From Arctopsyche grandis (taxonomy: Eukaryota; Arthropoda; Insecta; Trichoptera; Hydropsychidae): DNA of 64,000 bases. Shown in pieces: positions 1-14,620 of the stretch. Position numbers and translations under genes: made by a program. The notes under the pieces are model-generated. The model was not told the DNA's origin, searched no databases, and saw only the letters and a program-made list of their open reading frames with translations. Numbering within the stretch: position 1 is the first letter of the stretch; every line of letters starts with the position of its first letter. Location: the NCBI RefSeq assembly GCF_051622035.1, contig NC_135355.1:27699486-27763485 (forward strand). Reading direction: 5' to 3'.

Positions 1-1941
<1,941 letters not shown>

Positions 1942-2003
<62 letters not shown>
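1942..2003. repeat. (TA)n microsatellite
   Basis: Pure TA run marking the upstream (5') edge of the minus-strand RTE copy at 1119-1941. The 236 bases that follow, to 2239, begin T-rich and hold no recognised gene. Confidence 0.95.
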
Positions 2004-2006
<3 letters not shown>

Positions 2007-2237
2007 CACTTAATTTTTTACTTTATTTTTATTTTTTTACACTTAAATTTTTTTATTATTTTTACATTTACTTTTGTTTATTTTTACACTTAAATTATAC
2101 TAGGATGCAATTAGTAAAATAAGTGAGTAGATGGTTAAGTTTTTAGATTTGATTTCGTGCAATAGCCGGGCTTAGGCGAGTAATAGCGGGGAGTACGCAA
2201 AAGCACGTCTTCCCCGCATGACATGAAAGACCGAACT

Positions 2238-2239
<2 letters not shown>

Positions 2240-2299
<60 letters not shown>
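2240..2299. repeat. (TA)n microsatellite
   Basis: Pure TA run directly at the downstream edge of the RTE linker relic at 2300-2650 (minus strand). Confidence 0.95.
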
Positions 2300-2303
<4 letters not shown>

Positions 2304-2650
2304 TTTTTTTTGTATATTTCTGCTGCTTGTTTAACCTTCTTATGCATATTAAACGTATCATGTTTTGCTTCGAATTCCTCTATATCACAACATTCGCTGG
2401 CTAGACATTTCTCCTTAGCTCGCCGAATCAGACGACGGATGGATCTTTGCACTTCCACGTATTTCTGCGTATTTATATTCTTATATGTGCGGTGAAGATC
2501 CATTAGTTGTAGTATTTCTTCTGTCATCTACGGTTTAATCTTGGTTTTTTCTGAAGCTGTTAGCCTCTGCTGTGTAGTTGTGTTGATTATATCTTTAACA
2601 GCAATCCACGTAGATTCAATATCCACGTAGAATCAATTTAAGTAAGTATT
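2300..2650 (-). mobile_element. RTE LINE linker region relic
   Basis: Minus-strand frame with TEEILQLMDL, EVQRSIRRLIRRAKEKCLAS and FNMHKKVKQAAEIYKKK. This is the region between the endonuclease and reverse transcriptase domains of RTE ORF2. A stop (TAG) lies just before the TEEIL block, where a Trp codon is probable, so the copy is dead. The frame runs straight into the (TA)n tract. The protein position at which it stops is close to where the relic at 1-1012 begins, which suggests a single original copy split at this TA-rich spot. Confidence 0.7.
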
Positions 2651-2839
2651 CAAATCAGTTTTCGCCCAGTATTTTATTACAAAATGGTCTGTATAAATAA
2701 CAAATGGGCAGTATATGTAAAAATCTGATGTACAGTATAAAAACCAAACCATCTTGTATGGAATTGTCTATCAATATGGTACCAGTCTAGTGTTCATACC
2801 GATCAAAAAGTAGTACTGGTAATTCGTATAAATCAAACT

Positions 2840-3020
2840 TACTATTTAAAATTAATACTGACCATTTTACATTAATATTGACCATTTATGTTTAAATACT
2901 GACCATTTAACATAAATATTGACTTTTTATTATTTATACTGATCACTTGCATACTGAAAGATGGATATTAGCCGTTTAATATAAATACTGACCTTTCATA
3001 TTTAAATACTGATAAAAATA
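2840..3020. repeat. Array of TACTGACC-type motif with about 20-bp period
   Basis: Motif starts (TACTGACC, TATTGACC, TACTGATC and similar) fall at 2856, 2876, 2897, 2917, 2937, 2966, 2986 and 3007, so almost all steps are 20 or 21 bp. The units are separated by AT-rich sequence such as ATTTAATATAAA. A related array is at 19290-19360, and motif-rich sequence with both orientations lies at 50370-50640. No coding potential is seen. The bases around it (2650-2840 and 3020-3340) are AT-rich and hold nothing else recognised. Confidence 0.7.
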
Positions 3021-3359
3021 CTTACTTATATACAAGCCTTTACATAATCAACACCCTAGCTAAGTTTAAACAAAACCTACGTATGGAGGTAAACCTAACC
3101 TTGATTTAAGCTTTAAATACATGTTTGGGAAATCACCATTTTTTTCAAGTACTACATTGAATAGATTTGCTCACATTCATAGTAGTAAATAATTTTTTAA
3201 CTTTGATTTAAAAAAAATCACATTAACTATATCAAATTCTGTTCATTCGTCCCGAATCGATCCCCAGCTGATTTTTACTCGTCAGGCCAGGATCTATAAA
3301 AAGTTCGGCTAAATGAAGATACAAATATAATATATACTATGTATGTATGTATGTACTCG

Positions 3360-3800
3360 CTGTGAGAAATATCTCAACCGACCAGTGAATAGTCGGGCAC
3401 ATCTTCTAAATCAGTTTAGACGACCGGACGTCGAGAGACAAATTGACGAGAGCGTGAGAGCTGGTCCCACGAGGGGTGGTGGGGTAGTCGACCGGACCAC
3501 ATCAGCCTTAGAGGAGGGGGTCAGTGGGAGGAAGGCTGGTAAATAAATGTTGCGTAATAAAGTGCGGTTGGTGACTAAATCTTCATTTTTGAGCGGCGGA
3601 GGTATCGCCGGTGGACAATATGCATCGGTCCCGTGGGTCGAGTCCATCTTACCGGCTAATGTCCGCGTTCCACCGAGGGATGGGACGCTTTTTTATAACC
3701 AGACGTCGTCAACTTTTCATCAAAAGTTAACCAATCGTCTAAGATACGAGTTGTATTATAAAAATACGACCCACGCAATTTTTAAACGACAAAAACGAAG
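3360..3800. other. GC-rich non-coding island
   Basis: Base composition rises sharply over the AT-rich surroundings. Short open frames exist on both strands but none resembles a known protein or shows a convincing gene structure. It could be a conserved regulatory element or an unrecognised exon; sequence alone does not decide. Confidence 0.4.
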
Positions 3801-3849
3801 TTGTACTTCTTCTTGTATACATACTATTTACAACTGACGAACAAAACTT

Positions 3850-6250
3850 CCGATGAAAACAGTTGGTTTAACATGTTCTATTTATGTACTACCATTCCTT
3901 ATTCAGACTATCCGCTAAGACAAATAAGTGCCCAATTTTTAACAGATTGCTCCTAAACGACGAGTGTGGTATACAGATTAAGAATTATTAATTATATGTA
4001 CAGGTATACACTCATATATTTACATTAAACACGACATCTATGGTCGAACATTGTGCAGAAGTATTGTAAATATTATACAAGGCAAATAAATACATACAAC
4101 GATCCACAGAGGCATATGTGGATAAATTTGCAGCATTTAAACAAATCAGTGAAATTCGAGATGCTGAAAAACTAATCAGTGGAATTGGATAAAGGTTGCC
4201 AATTTGTTGGAACCATTTTAATGAAAATCAGATTAATTGGCAAACTCTGATAGGAAACGATTAACTTGGAGTTACATATCCATGGCCTCGCCAGCATCAA
4301 CCGGTGACCACTTTATTCGAAAGCATCATATGCTAACCACCTGTCTATGCTGCTGGTTAATGTAATCGTTTTCTACAAAAGCATAAATCAAGGCAGAGTA
4401 TGATATGTTAAATTTTAAAGTGTCAAACAGTGGTGTGCCTTAACTTTTAAAACAGGACTAGGTATGGACAAAAGTCTGTGCCAGCAAACCGCGCGGCGGA
4501 CCATACCATAAAAATCTGCTACCACTATCACACAGGTAGTGCCGATTCCAGTTTCTGACCTTCGCTAATCCGAGTGAACAATATCAATACGGACAACGAT
4601 TTTATTTTATTGTTATTGAATTTTTGATATTTTGAAATTTTAATTTCAGGGAGACTTGCTCAGCCCGCATAGTCCAGTAACAGCAACTGGTGTTAAGATA
4701 AAAATTATTCAACTTTGGTATCATCCAAGTCTTTACTTACATACATATATATGTATATGTGTTACACCGAATCCATGAAATTGTCTATTACAAGCATTCG
4801 GCAAGAGAATTGCCGAATGCGTGAAAAATGCAAGCACGTTGCCCAGTTCACGGATTCGGAAAATTCTTTGCAAAATCCGTCAACTGAACTGCGTGTCATA
4901 TTATAACCAAGTGTCAAAGTGACAGCTGAATAAGGATGTTTAATTTAGTTTAATTTACATATTATTATCTAAAAATATGACTACATACATATGTTTTGAT
5001 CATCTCATATGACTTATACATAAAGTAATGCTATTTTTTATACAATTTGATCAATATTTTAACAGTCGAAATTTTATACCTAGTGAAGAATTAGTATTAT
5101 ATTATAAATATTTAATTTCATTACACATGTCCCAGGACATAGATCCAGACCACACCGACCAGACCAAGTGTATGAAAATGTGAGCGACTAAGAAATCACC
5201 GGGTGTGACACTATCTAACTGCATACATTTCTCCGGGATCTGTAGGTGCATTTGTCCGGAGGACCAAAACCACCCTACGTGACCTGGGCCATAGAACACT
5301 CTTTATTTCAACAATCTCGTAGTCACCTCTCACTCATTGGTTTAACCTAAAATACAAACATTGTTTGGACAGGGGACTATTACAGACAAACACTCTTTAA
5401 AATCTTTGAGAATGGGCTAAAAATGTACCTTAAATTTAAACAATAAGTAACTATTAATAGTTTTTTGGGTTTTAATATTTATTTTACACAAAAATACAAT
5501 AGAACTGACTGTGTGTTCATACATAATAGATAATTTTTACATGATATAAATTAATAGTACTTACCGTCTCGCTATTTATAACCCGTAGTGTCTATTTTTA
5601 TTTTAAAATGTTGACGATCTCTGATCTCACTGTGCGGCTTGTGTGTATGTATGTGTACGAGTTGAAGGGGGTGCTTTTTAAGGGGTACTTATGACCGGCG
5701 TCCACCGTACAGGCTTAGTGTTACTTATGTGAGATGAGTCAAAGTACAACGCGAAAAATAACCCAAAGTCTACTTTTGGATGAAAATTTATATTAGTTGT
5801 AAGCATGTATGAATAAATGTACTTATTTTAATGTATATATTATATTATTGCATATGTGCATACTGTGAGGTATGTACATACATACATATTTTCCATTGTC
5901 TAAACTTTAAAACGGGATTCCTGAAGTATAGAAGCATCAAACAAACAACATTTAATTATTATAATTAAATACAAAGTATACAGCAAAATAATCTGTGTGT
6001 ACAAAAAATGATTTCTCAGTTCAATTGAATATTACAAGACATATAAGAATATCTTTTCAAGGGTATTTACATACATACATATGTATTTTAACGAGTCTCT
6101 TTTTACGTTTCTTATTTTTATATGTTTCATTTATATTTTGTATACAAAAATCAAATACATATTTCATCAAATTAATTTGATCGACATTTCAATACAGCAA
6201 CCACAATTATTTGCCCACAAATTTAGACGATCGCATGACATGTGACAAAG
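3850..6250. other. AT-rich intergenic sequence, no gene seen
   Basis: Apart from the SINE at 4128-4360, only scattered TACATA/TATGTA microsatellite runs and short chance open frames are visible. Confidence 0.5.
4128..4360 (-). mobile_element. SINE fragment (minus orientation)
   Basis: Contains the diagnostic body segment AATTGGCAAACTCTGATAGG (4218-4237) followed by the head with 'accggtgaccac' and 'gctaaccacctgtctatg'. It is related to the SINE at 1398-1861; the stem-loop tail is missing or too diverged to see. The upstream text near 4033 (GACATCTATGG) is also a piece of the SINE body. Confidence 0.7.
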
Positions 6251-6254
6251 GCGC

Positions 6255-6690
6255 TTACAGCAACAGCGAAATTAATTTCGACAAATGAGTCCACCTGCCA
6301 GCCGAGTCCTCATCAAAGAAAGGTAAAATAAGGGGGCTCACAAAAACCCTAAATGAGTTGCGGAATATTTTTCCACCCTCGTCGGCGAAAAATCTCCGCA
6401 ACTTGTCATTTTGATTAAATAGATGTATCAAAGGGATGCTTCTGGTTGTATAACGGGAGCGCGGGAGGGGGGGGGGAGGTAGAGACCAACCGACGAGATA
6501 AGACGAGATGAAATATGTTGCATTATTAGGACAAATGATTATTAACGGAGTGAGCGACAGGCGGTGACGGGGCCCCACGGATTGAGGGGGCAACGTCTAC
6601 ATACTTACCCCATAGACGCGATGAAATCTCATCAAGGTGGGGCTTTGCCACGGTAAATGGTCGGATCATGGGCTCGGCTCAAAGTGGTAA
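6255..6690. other. GC-rich non-coding island
   Basis: Compositional island with a G-rich run near 6462-6478 and an ATGATTATTAACGG segment of homeodomain-site type. No convincing exon. From 6720 to 7860 the sequence is again AT-rich with nothing recognised. Confidence 0.4.
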
Positions 6691-7861
6691 GCCTCGTCGA
6701 TAACGTACTGTTTTGATATTTCATTTGATACGCGTTCGTATACAATTATGAGTATGTATTATATACATATACACATTTTTTTGTCGGTGGTATCATGACC
6801 CGGAGAGTATCTATTCGATCTCTTTTTTTTTATTTTTTATTTGGTACTATGCCACTAGCTATATAAACAAAATTGAAAAGTCACAATACAATCTACAGGA
6901 ATTCAAAATTCATAAAGATTTCTTTATATTGTAGCGTGGACGTGTAGAAGGTTTTCCAAAATCGGAGTAAAAGACACAGTATGTAGTAGTGGTAGAGTTC
7001 ATTTATTGTTCTTGATCCGTTGGCCTCTCAGCTACGAATGAAGCACGGGCCAAAACCAGCTAATATTTATACTCATCGAGTACTCTCCTCACAGAAATAT
7101 CATCGGTCAATAGGTCACGAGACCTTATTGACTGTTTTATACAGCTTTTTTATAGGCTGAAGCCTTTTTGGCGCGATCCAAGATGACGTTATTAGCGCTA
7201 GTAAATAAATAATTGACGAGTGCCACTTACCTATGTTATCTCTACGTTACAATATTTTGTATTTAAGAGTACGTTGAGAGTTTTTTTTTTGAGTTGAAAA
7301 ATGATACTCTAATGATGAAAAATATTTCTGATTTAAAAATACGGAACTTACTTAATTTATTACCCAAAAAAACTACAAACTATACGTAATTATGTCCGAC
7401 AATTTCCGATTTACTTTATACAATTTACCGTGTGGACAATTTACAGTGCGGGCAGTTTTTTCGCGAGAAAATATTACTCATTACCCCCTTTCCGCCATCA
7501 CCCCCGTTTCATCCACGATCACTGATTAGTGACTTCACTATCGGCTACTCTTGGTGGCTGACTTCAACTAACTAAACTTTTAGATGCCCCTCCTAGTATG
7601 TTCTCTTACTAAATACTTAAACAGTTCTAGAAATATAAAATGCTCGATTCATTCGAATGATGATCCTGAGTTTGTTAGCATACATACATATATGTATATG
7701 TACGGTAAATTGTGCACATGGTAAAACGGTCGCACGGTAAATTGTACACGGTAAATCGGATAAGGTAATTGTCCGGACATCCTAAGTAATGCCAACATAT
7801 TTGTAGTTATTTCCAAAATTGACGTACATACATATGTACATACAATGTACATATAAAAGCA

Positions 7862-8050
7862 CATATAAAATATGTTTCTGAGAGAATGTAAAAGGGTGAA
7901 AGATAGGCCGCAACGAAGATGGGTAGATGAAAGTTAAAAAAAATATTTGCGGTGAGATGGATGAGATTTGCGCAAAACAGAGACGATTGGAAGCGTGTTG
8001 TCAAGGGTTTCATTCAAAAGGTGATTGGCTGTAAAATATCATGATGTGTA
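7862..8050 (+). mobile_element. Decayed RTE LINE 3' end
   Basis: Plus-strand DNA closely parallels the minus-strand tail at 1138-1320: a GAGAATGTAAAAGGGTGAAAG segment (KRVK), then GGTAGATGA (RWVDE), GCGCAAAACAGAGACGATTGG and GGCTGTAAAATATCATGATG. Frame shifts and stops show it is a relic. Confidence 0.75.
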
Positions 8051-8821
8051 TATATGAATATTAGTAGGATTTGGGGAATCCCATTTGAAGGAAAAATATA
8101 TAATTGACAAATATAAATAAAAAATTGACTTTTCAGTAGCGTTAAGCGGATGAAGTTCCAAGGGATTAAAATATGCTTAATTATCAATCATTCAATCAAA
8201 CAATGGTAATTACATATTGTCACAAAATATAACCATAAAGAACACAATATTATGATATATACTTATGATATATATGTACTACTCAGACAAATCTACCACG
8301 TATGAGACGAAGTACATTGTATATGTACATGCGATACAAACAAAAACGAATTACTTGTTACTTTATTATAGCGTTTCCAAAGTATGTACTTTTGCTCGTA
8401 AAACGAAGGTAATTTCGGATTATGCTTACAGGATTCGGTAACAGAGACCGAGCTCTCGTAAAAGACATTCCTTTCAGCACCTGACTGAAATCTTCACACC
8501 GACGTGACGAGTCGTTGTTAATACCCGACGACAGGGGTTCTCATTCTGCGGGCCGAACGTACCCGTTCGTATCGCCTTAAATACCCCTGGCCACGATTCC
8601 AAGATTCGCTTCTCGGTGCCTCTCTCTCCCTCTACTCTCTCTTCTCGACTGACACAATGAATATGTAAATGGCGGGGATTAGTGTCTGGACGTGTAATAC
8701 AAGTATTAACATCGATCATCGTTTAGGGTCGGCCACATGGTGAGGGAATATCAAATGAGCGTCTGTAAACATGAGCATCATCACCCCTCCCCACATCTCC
8801 ATTTCTCCATCCCGAGCTTTC

Positions 8822-8877
<56 letters not shown>

Positions 8878-9010
8878 TTTAGGCGGATTATATGAAGGGT
8901 TGAATTGGTATTTGGAACAATTCACTTTGAAATTATACACATTTTTTGGAATTTGTACTTGAAAGGGTAAAGCGAATAAAAATAATTATAAATATGTATA
9001 GGTATAGTAT
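8050..9010. other. Intergenic sequence with a (CT)n tract, no gene seen
   Basis: Holds a (CT)n microsatellite at about 8821-8879 and a moderately GC-rich part at 8450-8780. Open frames across the CT tract are low-complexity artefacts. Confidence 0.5.
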
Positions 9011-9069
9011 AACCAGGGCCGCAGAAAGAAATCCCGGGCCCTGGGAAAAAATAATGCTGGGTCCTATTA

Positions 9070-9775
9070 CACACTAAAAATTCTGATGTGACCAACCCAT
9101 GACTTTATCTATGTATTTGAGGAATATAAAAAGGTCACAAACCGAAATTCGATATTGAACCGTACAGAAGAATTCACACATACCGGCAGCATTATGAAAT
9201 ACTGCTAAAATAATAGCTTTGACAGCGTTTTCGATACAAATGAGCGCAAATGTATAGAAACTTGCACAAGACAAACGTTCTACTTTCGGTTGTCGTATTT
9301 TGTTCAAATTTGTTTTATTACTAAAATCACCATCAGTTTTACACACATTAAATATCAAGAAAATAAAAATAATTTAAAAGGTCAAAATAAAATAATGAAA
9401 TATTGTTTTAAAAAAAATACTACTTCCGGTTTACGAATTCTAAAATAAAGAAGATAGTACATAAAGAATACAAATACAAATTTTCTGGTCTGGACAGAAT
9501 TGTGGCCACAACATTTTTGGCCATTCTTAGAGGAAAATATCCCACTTCCGATTTATTAAATTTAGTGATTTTTTTAAATTTTCATCACATTTATACAAGA
9601 ATTATACTTGAACTTTTTCATGAAGAGCACACATGTTTAAGGGGTCGAAAAAAAAAGTGGAAGAAAAATCGAATAAGAGTAAACTGCCACTTCCGGTTGA
9701 CAGATGCTTACCAACTATTAACTTGGTATTAAGCTTAAACTTCTACATATGAAATTAAAGTTCATAATTAAATCT
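9070..9775 (+). repeat. R element, copy A (partial)
   Basis: Starts with the family's 5' block (TGACCAACCCATGACTTTAT at 9088-9107) and contains repeated CTTCCGGTT motifs. The copy stops after the 'taagcttaaac' block and lacks the 3' end. Just upstream, at 9013-9060, CAGGGCCGCAGAAAG resembles a hAT terminus but this is weak. Confidence 0.75.
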
Positions 9776-10149
9776 TTGTAGTAAAAATACGCGTACGCCT
9801 AAGTACATAAAAATAAGGCGTACTAATGCTACATTTTGAGTGTGTACTTACGGAGATTTTTTCCATATATTTGTACTCTTTCAAAACCACCGATTAATAA
9901 GAATTGTGAATATGTTTTTGAGCTCCTTTGCCTTTTATGCTGTAAATTAACATTAGAATAATATAATACTATGATTACTAACAAAATTAATTTAAAATTG
10001 TAAAATAGAAAATGATCAGAAGATCAGTAGCTATTAAAATAGATATAAGATGTATTGTGAACATAATTGCGTGATAATAAAAAGCATTTAAAAATCAAAT
10101 CAAACCCACCGATTACGAATATGTTATTTGAATTAAACTATTGCTATTT

Positions 10150-10210
10150 TTTAAATTTATACCGAAAAGGTCTAACAGGCAACCCTAACGCACCTCCTGG
10201 CCAGAAATAT
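10150..10210 (-). repeat. SINE/LINE 3' stem-loop tail, isolated
   Basis: GGTCTAACAGGCAACCCTAA at 10168-10187 and the following CGCACCTCCTGG match, in reverse orientation, the loop and one arm of the 3' stem-loop of the SINE at 1398-1861. No SINE head lies close by, so it may be a truncated copy or the tail of a partner LINE. Confidence 0.5.
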
Positions 10211-10429
10211 TGTATATTTGATACAAGGTTTATTAGTAAGCTTTGGTTTATTAGTAAGTTCACTAGCATAAATTTATATTGTTAGCCGTTAATTTAATTT
10301 AAAGTTAAATGTTAATTAAAGGTTAACAATAGGAATTGACAATAGTGAACCCATTTTGCACGCCGAGCACCGAAGCTTACTTATTAGTATTATACAAAGT
10401 AAATATATACATATATCAGTTAACACCCA

Positions 10430-10930
10430 GTCAAATTTGTAAATTTGCAGCATTTTATATAATTCAGCAAAATTCGAGATTGCTGAAAATTTAAGGTTTT
10501 AAGGTTGCTAATTTATTGGAGCCGTTTCAATGTAAATCAGATAAATTGGCAAACTCCGATAGGAAACGAACGTAAATACTTATCAATAAATTAGCACCCA
10601 CAGAGACATCTATGGTCAAATTTGTAAATTTCCAGCATTTTATGCAATTCAACGAAATTCGAGACTGCTGGAAAATCGAGATTTGCGAGAAAATGGGTAA
10701 GGTTGGCAATTTGTTGGAACTGTTTCAATGAAAATCAGATAAATTTGTAAACTTGATAGGAAACGATCGACCTGGAGTCACAAATCCAATGTCTGGCCAC
10801 CAGAAACCAGTGGGATTTGAACCCGTGACCACTTTGTTCAAATCATTATCACTTTGTTCAATCATTTTCTATCCATAGTTGGTACTATAAACATACCTAT
10901 GCTAGCTATGCTACCTATGCTAGCCACAAA
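10430..10930 (-). mobile_element. Two adjacent SINE copies (minus orientation)
   Basis: The body segment with AAATTGGCAAACTCCGATAG occurs near 10540 and a second version (AAATTTGTAAACTTGATAGG) near 10742. Each is preceded by the block 'cagcattttat..aattca.c.aaattcgaga.tgctg'. The second copy keeps a head with box B in reverse (GGATTTGAACCCGTG, about 10813). The bases 10930-11040 end in AT-rich sequence and include a small inverted repeat CCATAGAT/ATCTATGG at 10959-10981. Confidence 0.7.
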
Positions 10931-11044
10931 AGTAATGTATGAAAACAGACGGGTGAAGCCATAGATATTCTACATCTATGGTATTAAATTTATTTGAATA
11001 GTTTTATTTTATATAAATTTATTTGAATATTCATTTTTTTTATT

Positions 11045-11345
11045 ATTAAATTGACTGTCACGAACAAACAAACATATATACTAAGTCTCTTTCGAAATTA
11101 TATGTATACCAGAATCCGGTTCCTGCGCCCCCTGTACCTTCATCCCCGGGGACTTTGAATCCATTGAATCGAAAAAAATCGAATCGGCGCCTGTGTTGTC
11201 TACGAACTTGAATGTGTTGTCTACGAACCAACCAACCAAGGTTATATATGTATATGCAAAGTCTCTTTCGAAATTACATATTAGATACATTTACGAATGA
11301 AATATATGTACATATGTATATACATTAGTGAGATAGGGTTTAAAA
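11045..11345. repeat. Dispersed repeat with GTCTCTTTCGAAATTA blocks
   Basis: The block GTCTCTTTCGAAATTA occurs near 11085 and again near 11261; it is shared with 32938 and, in reverse and diverged, with 31220-31245, where it belongs to a minisatellite-bearing repeat. 'gtgttgtctacgaac' is also directly repeated inside (11190-11225). Confidence 0.5.
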
Positions 11346-11369
11346 AAAAATTGTAAAGGCACACTTCAA

Positions 11370-11840
11370 ATCAACAATTTCGATCACTTAACGAGCCATG
11401 TGTGCAAAACATACGGCGGGTTAAACGTGAAACATTTTGGAGGCGAACCCTCAATTTCGGGTAGACACAGTGGAAAATCCGTAGCGTAGCGTTTTCCGGG
11501 CCGCGACGTAACAAATGTTCCGGTTGACGCTCGTGTTGTACAACATGACCCGGGCTTAACGACTCCACATGCTAAGCATCCCTCAAAATCTTGGTCTGTT
11601 AGATTAGTCCAATTAGTCAAGGCTCGTCACAGACAAACGACGCTAATCCCGAGCGTGGAGCAGACGACGCGGGGCGTCTTCGCAAAACCAAACGCCATCA
11701 ACCATCTCAGACCGAGAGTCGTCAACGAGATTGGGAGGTTCGGGAATTGCCAGCCGCACGCCAACAAACACCCTCCAATCTCCTTCTACGTCACCGCATT
11801 GTTTGCAGATATAGATTATAGTGTGGTGAATACCGTTCCG
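11370..11840. other. GC-rich non-coding island
   Basis: CpG-containing island in AT-rich flanks. Two overlapping minus-strand frames of 65-78 codons and one plus-strand frame of 62 codons are open, but none has recognisable domains or splice signals. It is treated as non-coding. Confidence 0.4.
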
Positions 11841-12159
11841 TGAATTATAAAAATATATTTCAAATAGAAAAATTGAAATACACTAGAATTTATTAATAAA
11901 ATTCTACACTAGAATTTTTTCTGTATAATTTTGGCAGAAATTTTCGAATATATATTTCAAAACCCAACATATGCATGTACATATGTAACAATCAAAAACC
12001 ATGTAACAATTTTTGATTGTATAGAACTTTTAGAACAAGGCTTAATGGGTTCTGTACTAGTTTAAATAAGTAAATCGCTAAGCATTGTATGATAGGTTTG
12101 ATTTGTTCACTTCTAATTAAAATTATAATTGTATGCATGTTAAATTAAAAAAATTTGGA

Positions 12160-13390
12160 TGTGACCAAGTCATAACTTTATCTATGTATTTGAGGAAAAT
12201 AAAAATAATAATAAACAAAATTCGGTAAATGACACATAATTTAATTTAATGATTTTTTTTTTGATTTTCATCACATTGATACTGAATTTTCTCGTAAAGA
12301 GAGTACACATATTTAAAGGGTCGACAAAATATTGGATCAAAAATTGAACGGAAGTGAACTGCTACTTCCGGTTGACGGGTGTTAATAATAATAATAACTT
12401 TTTTATTCCAGACGATAGGGAGAACAGTGCAATCCTCATCTTACATATAAATAATGTATATAAAATAGATAATAAATACAATATTGAATTAAAATAAAAA
12501 ATAAAGTAAAAATAAATAATAGTAATAAGAATAATTAATTAATTAATCAATGTAATGTCTATTTAAGGCGGTCGGTGGAGTAATTCCATCCATCGAACAT
12601 ACAGTGAAGTGCAAATGAGAATACGCGGCAACAAGAAGACAATTAGCAGATAAATAAATTTTATATACAATATGTATGTATGTATCTTGGTATTAAGTTT
12701 AATAAACTTATTAGTTTTTAAACTTATATGGTTTTAAGTTTAAACTAGATATGAAATTTTAGTTCAATACACTCAAAGGTTTCTGTTAAAAATATAAAAA
12801 AAACTCTATTCCCTAGAGTAAAAGTACTACTTCCCGTTGAGGTTAAAGTATTTGAAAAACGTAAGTGTGTAAAATTTATAATTTTTATTACATGTAAAAA
12901 AATTTAAGTATAATCCGTTAAGCGGCTTAGGAGATAACTGTATCCTTAAAACTTAAAAAAAAGAGGACACCTATATAGTATACATATGTATATGGAGAGG
13001 TACCATTTCCGATCAACTATTTAAAAAAAACTACGTCGTATCAATAACCATTTCAGTAACCGATACTAAGTTTTAGTTCGATAGGACCGACGATTTTCAA
13101 AAATCCCCAAAATATACAGAACACATATGTACATACTTACTAACATATTAACATACTGACACAACATTTTTTTTCGAAATCATGAAAACGTGACCAGTCA
13201 TCGATTCTGAATTCGAATAAGTCAAAATCTCGAGTTCGAATTTTTGCATGATCACTAAACTTGCAACCACGTACACAAATAATTTTGGCAGAAATTTTCC
13301 AATATATATTTCAAAACCCAACATATGCATGTACATATGTACATATGGAGATTTTTTAAAATCAAAAATCACGTACATAGATAAAGTAAA
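12160..13390 (+). repeat. R element, copy B, with a nested insertion
   Basis: Both ends are present: ACTTTATCTATGTA at 12175 and its inverse TACATAGATAAAGT at 13374, the subterminal inverted repeat of the family. Internal CTTCCGG-type motifs and the 3' block TTCGAA / CTCGAGTTCGAA (13210-13245) are visible. An insertion of about 300 bp (12385-12690) interrupts it. From 13400 to 14040 the sequence is AT-rich with no gene recognised. Confidence 0.75.
12385..12690 (-). mobile_element. Probable CR1-like LINE 3' tail inserted in R element
   Basis: Read on the minus strand it ends GATTGCACTG...AATAAAAAAG(TTA)n. The same GATTGCACTG...GAAATAA tail recurs at 46365-46440. It replaces a few bases of the R element between GTTGACGGGTGTT and CTTGGTATTAAG. 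Assignment to CR1-like LINEs is inference. Confidence 0.4.
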
Positions 13391-14039
13391 AAAATAATTA
13401 AGTCAAAATGTTAATAACGCTATTGTTAAATAAAAAAATATTTTTTGATAATTTAGCCAAAACTTATGTAACAAATATCCAATAGCGATGTTGTGCACAT
13501 ACATACGAGTGTATGTATCAATGTACGTATACTCAATGCAACAGATATAATATAAATTTATACATAAATTATATTATAAGTATATTATTCAAACAACATT
13601 TTACGGCTTTCTAAATAATGAATCCAATTAATATCAATTAAAACAATAACTTAAAGAGACATCTGTTGCTAAATTTTAATATTATATTAGACAAAAATAA
13701 TATTTATCACTACGTATTTTCGTTGTTATATTATAACATAAATAAGTCGATTTATTATTTAAACGTACGAAAATACGCTTGAAATGATTAATTTAAACCA
13801 TAATTGAAAATATTTGTAAAATACCATATTATTACATTTGTTTTGATTAAACACAAATAAATTTTTACACCAATTAAATAATTTGTACACTTAAAATAAA
13901 ATTTATTATTTTTCTCACGTGTATATGTATGTATGTATGAATATACATACATTGTACATATATCGGAAAATTTAAAACGAAACATCAATCCTTTGAAGAA
14001 ACTCTTCAATGTGTACGAGTTTCAGAAAATCTGCATTAT

Positions 14040-14620
14040 CCGACGTAGCACTTTCTGGTCCGAGTTGTTGAGGAGGTTGAAGAGGATGAGGGGAATCCGA
14101 TGGGGTGTCTCCTTCGCCTCGGCACCGTGGGGGAGGTTTTAGGGGGTGGTTTGAATTGAGATTGAGCCAATTAAAGTAATCGCCATTACAGCCGGCAGTT
14201 ATAAGGATTAGAGCTGCAGAATACCGCCAGCCAAATCCTATTATTTATTGCTCGATATTATTTTGCGGTCCGCGGATCTTCATACGTGCACTTTAACATG
14301 TTCCCCACGTACTTTGATTTATTTTTATTAAATCGTAAGCCACTTCGATCCGTTCTCGAAAAATCTCCGCAGCTACATACATAGTTCAAACTCTGTAAAT
14401 ACGCGCCATAACCTCAAATTATAGCCGTCTCCAGACCGTCGTTACTCTTCGATATAATAAGGTAAAGATTAATTTAGAACTTTGTCCTCCCCATGCAAAA
14501 ATCATTAATCTTTCGCCCTTCCGATGATGGGGCGGCGGGGGCCCAGAGAAAGGGTTAAACGGCAAAGAATTTGATAATGGCTTACCTAAGCCGTTATTTA
14601 CGACATATTGCACACAATAC
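14040..14620. other. GC-rich non-coding island upstream of the Kelch gene
   Basis: Includes CCAATTAAAGTAATCGCC (14168-14185) and GGATTAG (14205), both homeodomain-site-like, within a non-coding island about 0.5-1.1 kb upstream of the Kelch gene promoter. Nothing is recognised between 14640 and 15140. Confidence 0.4.

Noticed and set aside
2840-3020. CRISPR array
   Set aside because: The 20-bp steps are whole degenerate repeats without unique spacers, and the genome is an insect's.
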